Shown one piece after another: positions 5,916 through 6,490 of a stretch of DNA of 6,490 nt. Origin of the DNA: Chloroflexota bacterium (GTDB lineage Bacteria; Chloroflexota; Anaerolineae; Anaerolineales; Villigracilaceae); NCBI GenBank assembly GCA_021796315.1, contig JAJYOH010000355.1:1-6490 (forward strand). Direction: 5' to 3'. Made by a program: the position numbers and the translations under genes. Under the pieces are notes generated by a model. It saw only the letters and a program-made list of their open reading frames with translations. It was not told the origin of the DNA and made no database searches. Numbering within the stretch: position 1 is the first letter of the stretch; each line of letters begins with the position of its first letter.

Positions 5916-5924
5916 AGTATAGCA
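5916..5924 (-). promoter_or_regulatory. Extended -10 promoter of the deoxynucleoside kinase gene
   Basis: The minus strand reads TGCTATACT, a TG-N extended -10 with a five-of-six hexamer. The best -35 at 17 bases is poor (ATGGAA), as expected for extended -10 promoters. The predicted start near 5909 leaves a leader of only about 12 bases, just enough for GAGG (5903-5906). Confidence 0.5.
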
Positions 5925-5996
5925 GAAAAGGGAAATAATTCCATTTAGCGGGCAAAATGGGGCGGGCGTAAAAATTTTGGGGAGAATAACTTTCTA

Positions 5997-6122
5997 AACG
6001 CAAAGTACACAACCCACAGGGTGCGTCGCGAAGGTCACGAAGGGAAAAAGAGCGCAAAATCGTGCATCCTCTCCCCATGGTGTACTTTGTGCCCTTGTGT
6101 GTAGTGGTTTTCCAAAAAACTC
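5997..6122. repeat. Intergenic dispersed-type repeat with inverted CAAAGTACAC arms
   Basis: This lies in the 317-base gap between the kinase and hemolysin III genes; I see no gene in the gap. CAAAGTACAC (6001-6010) is repeated exactly inverted at 6080-6089, 69 bases apart. The interior holds the direct pair CGAAGG (6029-6034 and 6038-6043, as CGAAGGTCACGAAGG), a small ACCC/GGGT hairpin (6012-6022), and outer CACAAGG/CACTACACAC words on the minus strand. Word content of this kind (CACAAAG, CACGAAGG, ACCACTA) is common in intergenic repeats of environmental Anaerolineae and some other bacteria, by my recollection. The boundaries are approximate. Confidence 0.5.
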
Positions 6123-6158
6123 AAAGAATGACGCCCACCCCGCAAAGCGCAACCCGTG

Positions 6159-6164
6159 TATAAT
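6159..6164 (+). promoter_or_regulatory. Candidate -10 box (TATAAT) of the hemolysin III gene
   Basis: A perfect TATAAT lies 50 bases upstream of the first ATG. No recognisable -35 is seen at 16-18 bases. Predicted start near 6171, leader about 44 bases. It lies about 40 bases beyond the intergenic repeat. Confidence 0.45.
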
Positions 6165-6214
6165 TTCGCTGACATGAGATTACACATTTCCATACAAGAA
6201 AGTCAGAGATAACT

Positions 6215-6490
6215 ATGATGAATAAGCTTCGTGAGCCTGTTAATGGACTCACCCACTTCTTCGCCGCAATTGTCGCGGCAATTGGCCTGATCACACTGAT
6301 AGTGATCGGCTGGAACAGTCTCGTCAAGGAAGTATCGTTGAGTATTTATGGCGCAACCTTGATTCTGTTGTTCGCGGCCAGTGCCACCTATCACATGGTC
6401 AAAGCGGGACCAAAGATTCTCGAAAAACTACGCAAATTTGACCACTCGGCCATCTATCTGCTCATCGCCGGAACCTACACGCCCATTTGC
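6215..6490 (+). CDS. Hemolysin III / TrhA family membrane protein, N-terminal part (3' end outside window)
   Basis: An inner-membrane protein of the hemolysin III (YqfA/TrhA, UPF0073) branch of the PAQR superfamily, which has seven membrane helices. Some members influence membrane fluidity or lipid state; the haemolysin name is historical. The frame is open from tandem ATGs (6215 and 6218) to the window edge: 92 of about 210 residues. Family landmarks: REPVNGLTH at 6-14, the first hydrophobic helix about 12-33, a second about 41-60 ending in SATYH (56-60), then KFDHSAIYLLIAGTYTPIC (74-92). Glu7, Ser56, His60 and Asp76-His77 are positions conserved in PAQR proteins, with His60 expected among the metal ligands. 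The SD is weak (CAGAGAT, 6204-6210), so either ATG may be used. The gene stands alone on its strand after the intergenic repeat. Confidence 0.92.
   Translation, partial: MMNKLREPVNGLTHFFAAIVAAIGLITLIVIGWNSLVKEVSLSIYGATLILLFAASATYHMVKAGPKILEKLRKFDHSAIYLLIAGTYTPIC

Noticed and set aside
5607..5948. Plus-strand 113-residue open frame
   Set aside because: It is antisense to the well-supported deoxynucleoside kinase and has no recognisable content.
1..6490. CRISPR array, tRNA or rRNA gene, transposase, phage or defence genes
   Set aside because: I looked on both strands for regular repeats, tRNA-like folds and the relevant protein motifs and saw none.

Overview
This window reads like an ordinary chromosomal stretch from a Chloroflexota bacterium, most likely in or near the Anaerolineae. 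That placement is inference. It rests on the style of the glutamyl-tRNA synthetase around its KMSKR loop, on a secreted DUF5666-type protein, on a lysine-rich microprotein, and on an intergenic repeat built from CACAAAG/CACGAAGG-like words. Base composition looks near 50% GC, and SD sequences are clear at most starts.

Layout, left to right. (1) The 3' part of gltX (+) ends in a long hairpin terminator. (2) A second, oppositely directed terminator follows and closes a minus-strand gene for a small secreted protein: signal peptide, DUF5666-like beta domain, acidic Ser/Asp/Lys repeat tail. (3) Upstream of it on the same strand, but behind its own terminator, lies a 37-residue lysine-rich gene with its own SD and TATAAT. 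(4) An LmbE/PIG-L type zinc deacetylase (-) starts at GTG behind a strong SD. (5) Divergent from it, behind a very good sigma-70-like promoter, are a cystathionine gamma-synthase/gamma-lyase type PLP enzyme (+) and a GNAT acetyltransferase (+), 36 bases apart and probably co-transcribed. (6) Converging on the GNAT gene is a decayed gene (-). In three successive frames it still shows a cyclic-nucleotide-binding domain, the coiled linker that precedes SpoIIE/PP2C phosphatases, and the last strand of such a phosphatase, with the catalytic core missing. (7) An intact deoxynucleoside kinase (-) sits directly upstream of that remnant. (8) A 317-base intergenic stretch carries an imperfect inverted repeat of the dispersed type. 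(9) The window ends in the 5' part of a hemolysin III/TrhA (PAQR-like) membrane protein gene (+).

The intact genes are mostly housekeeping or small-molecule metabolism: tRNA charging, sulfur amino acids, sugar/thiol deacetylation and nucleotide salvage. I see no defence island, CRISPR array, transposase, phage gene or tRNA. The least ordinary items are the decayed signalling gene, the lysine-rich microprotein, the repeat-tailed secreted protein and the dispersed repeat. I did not find a convincing new multi-gene system.
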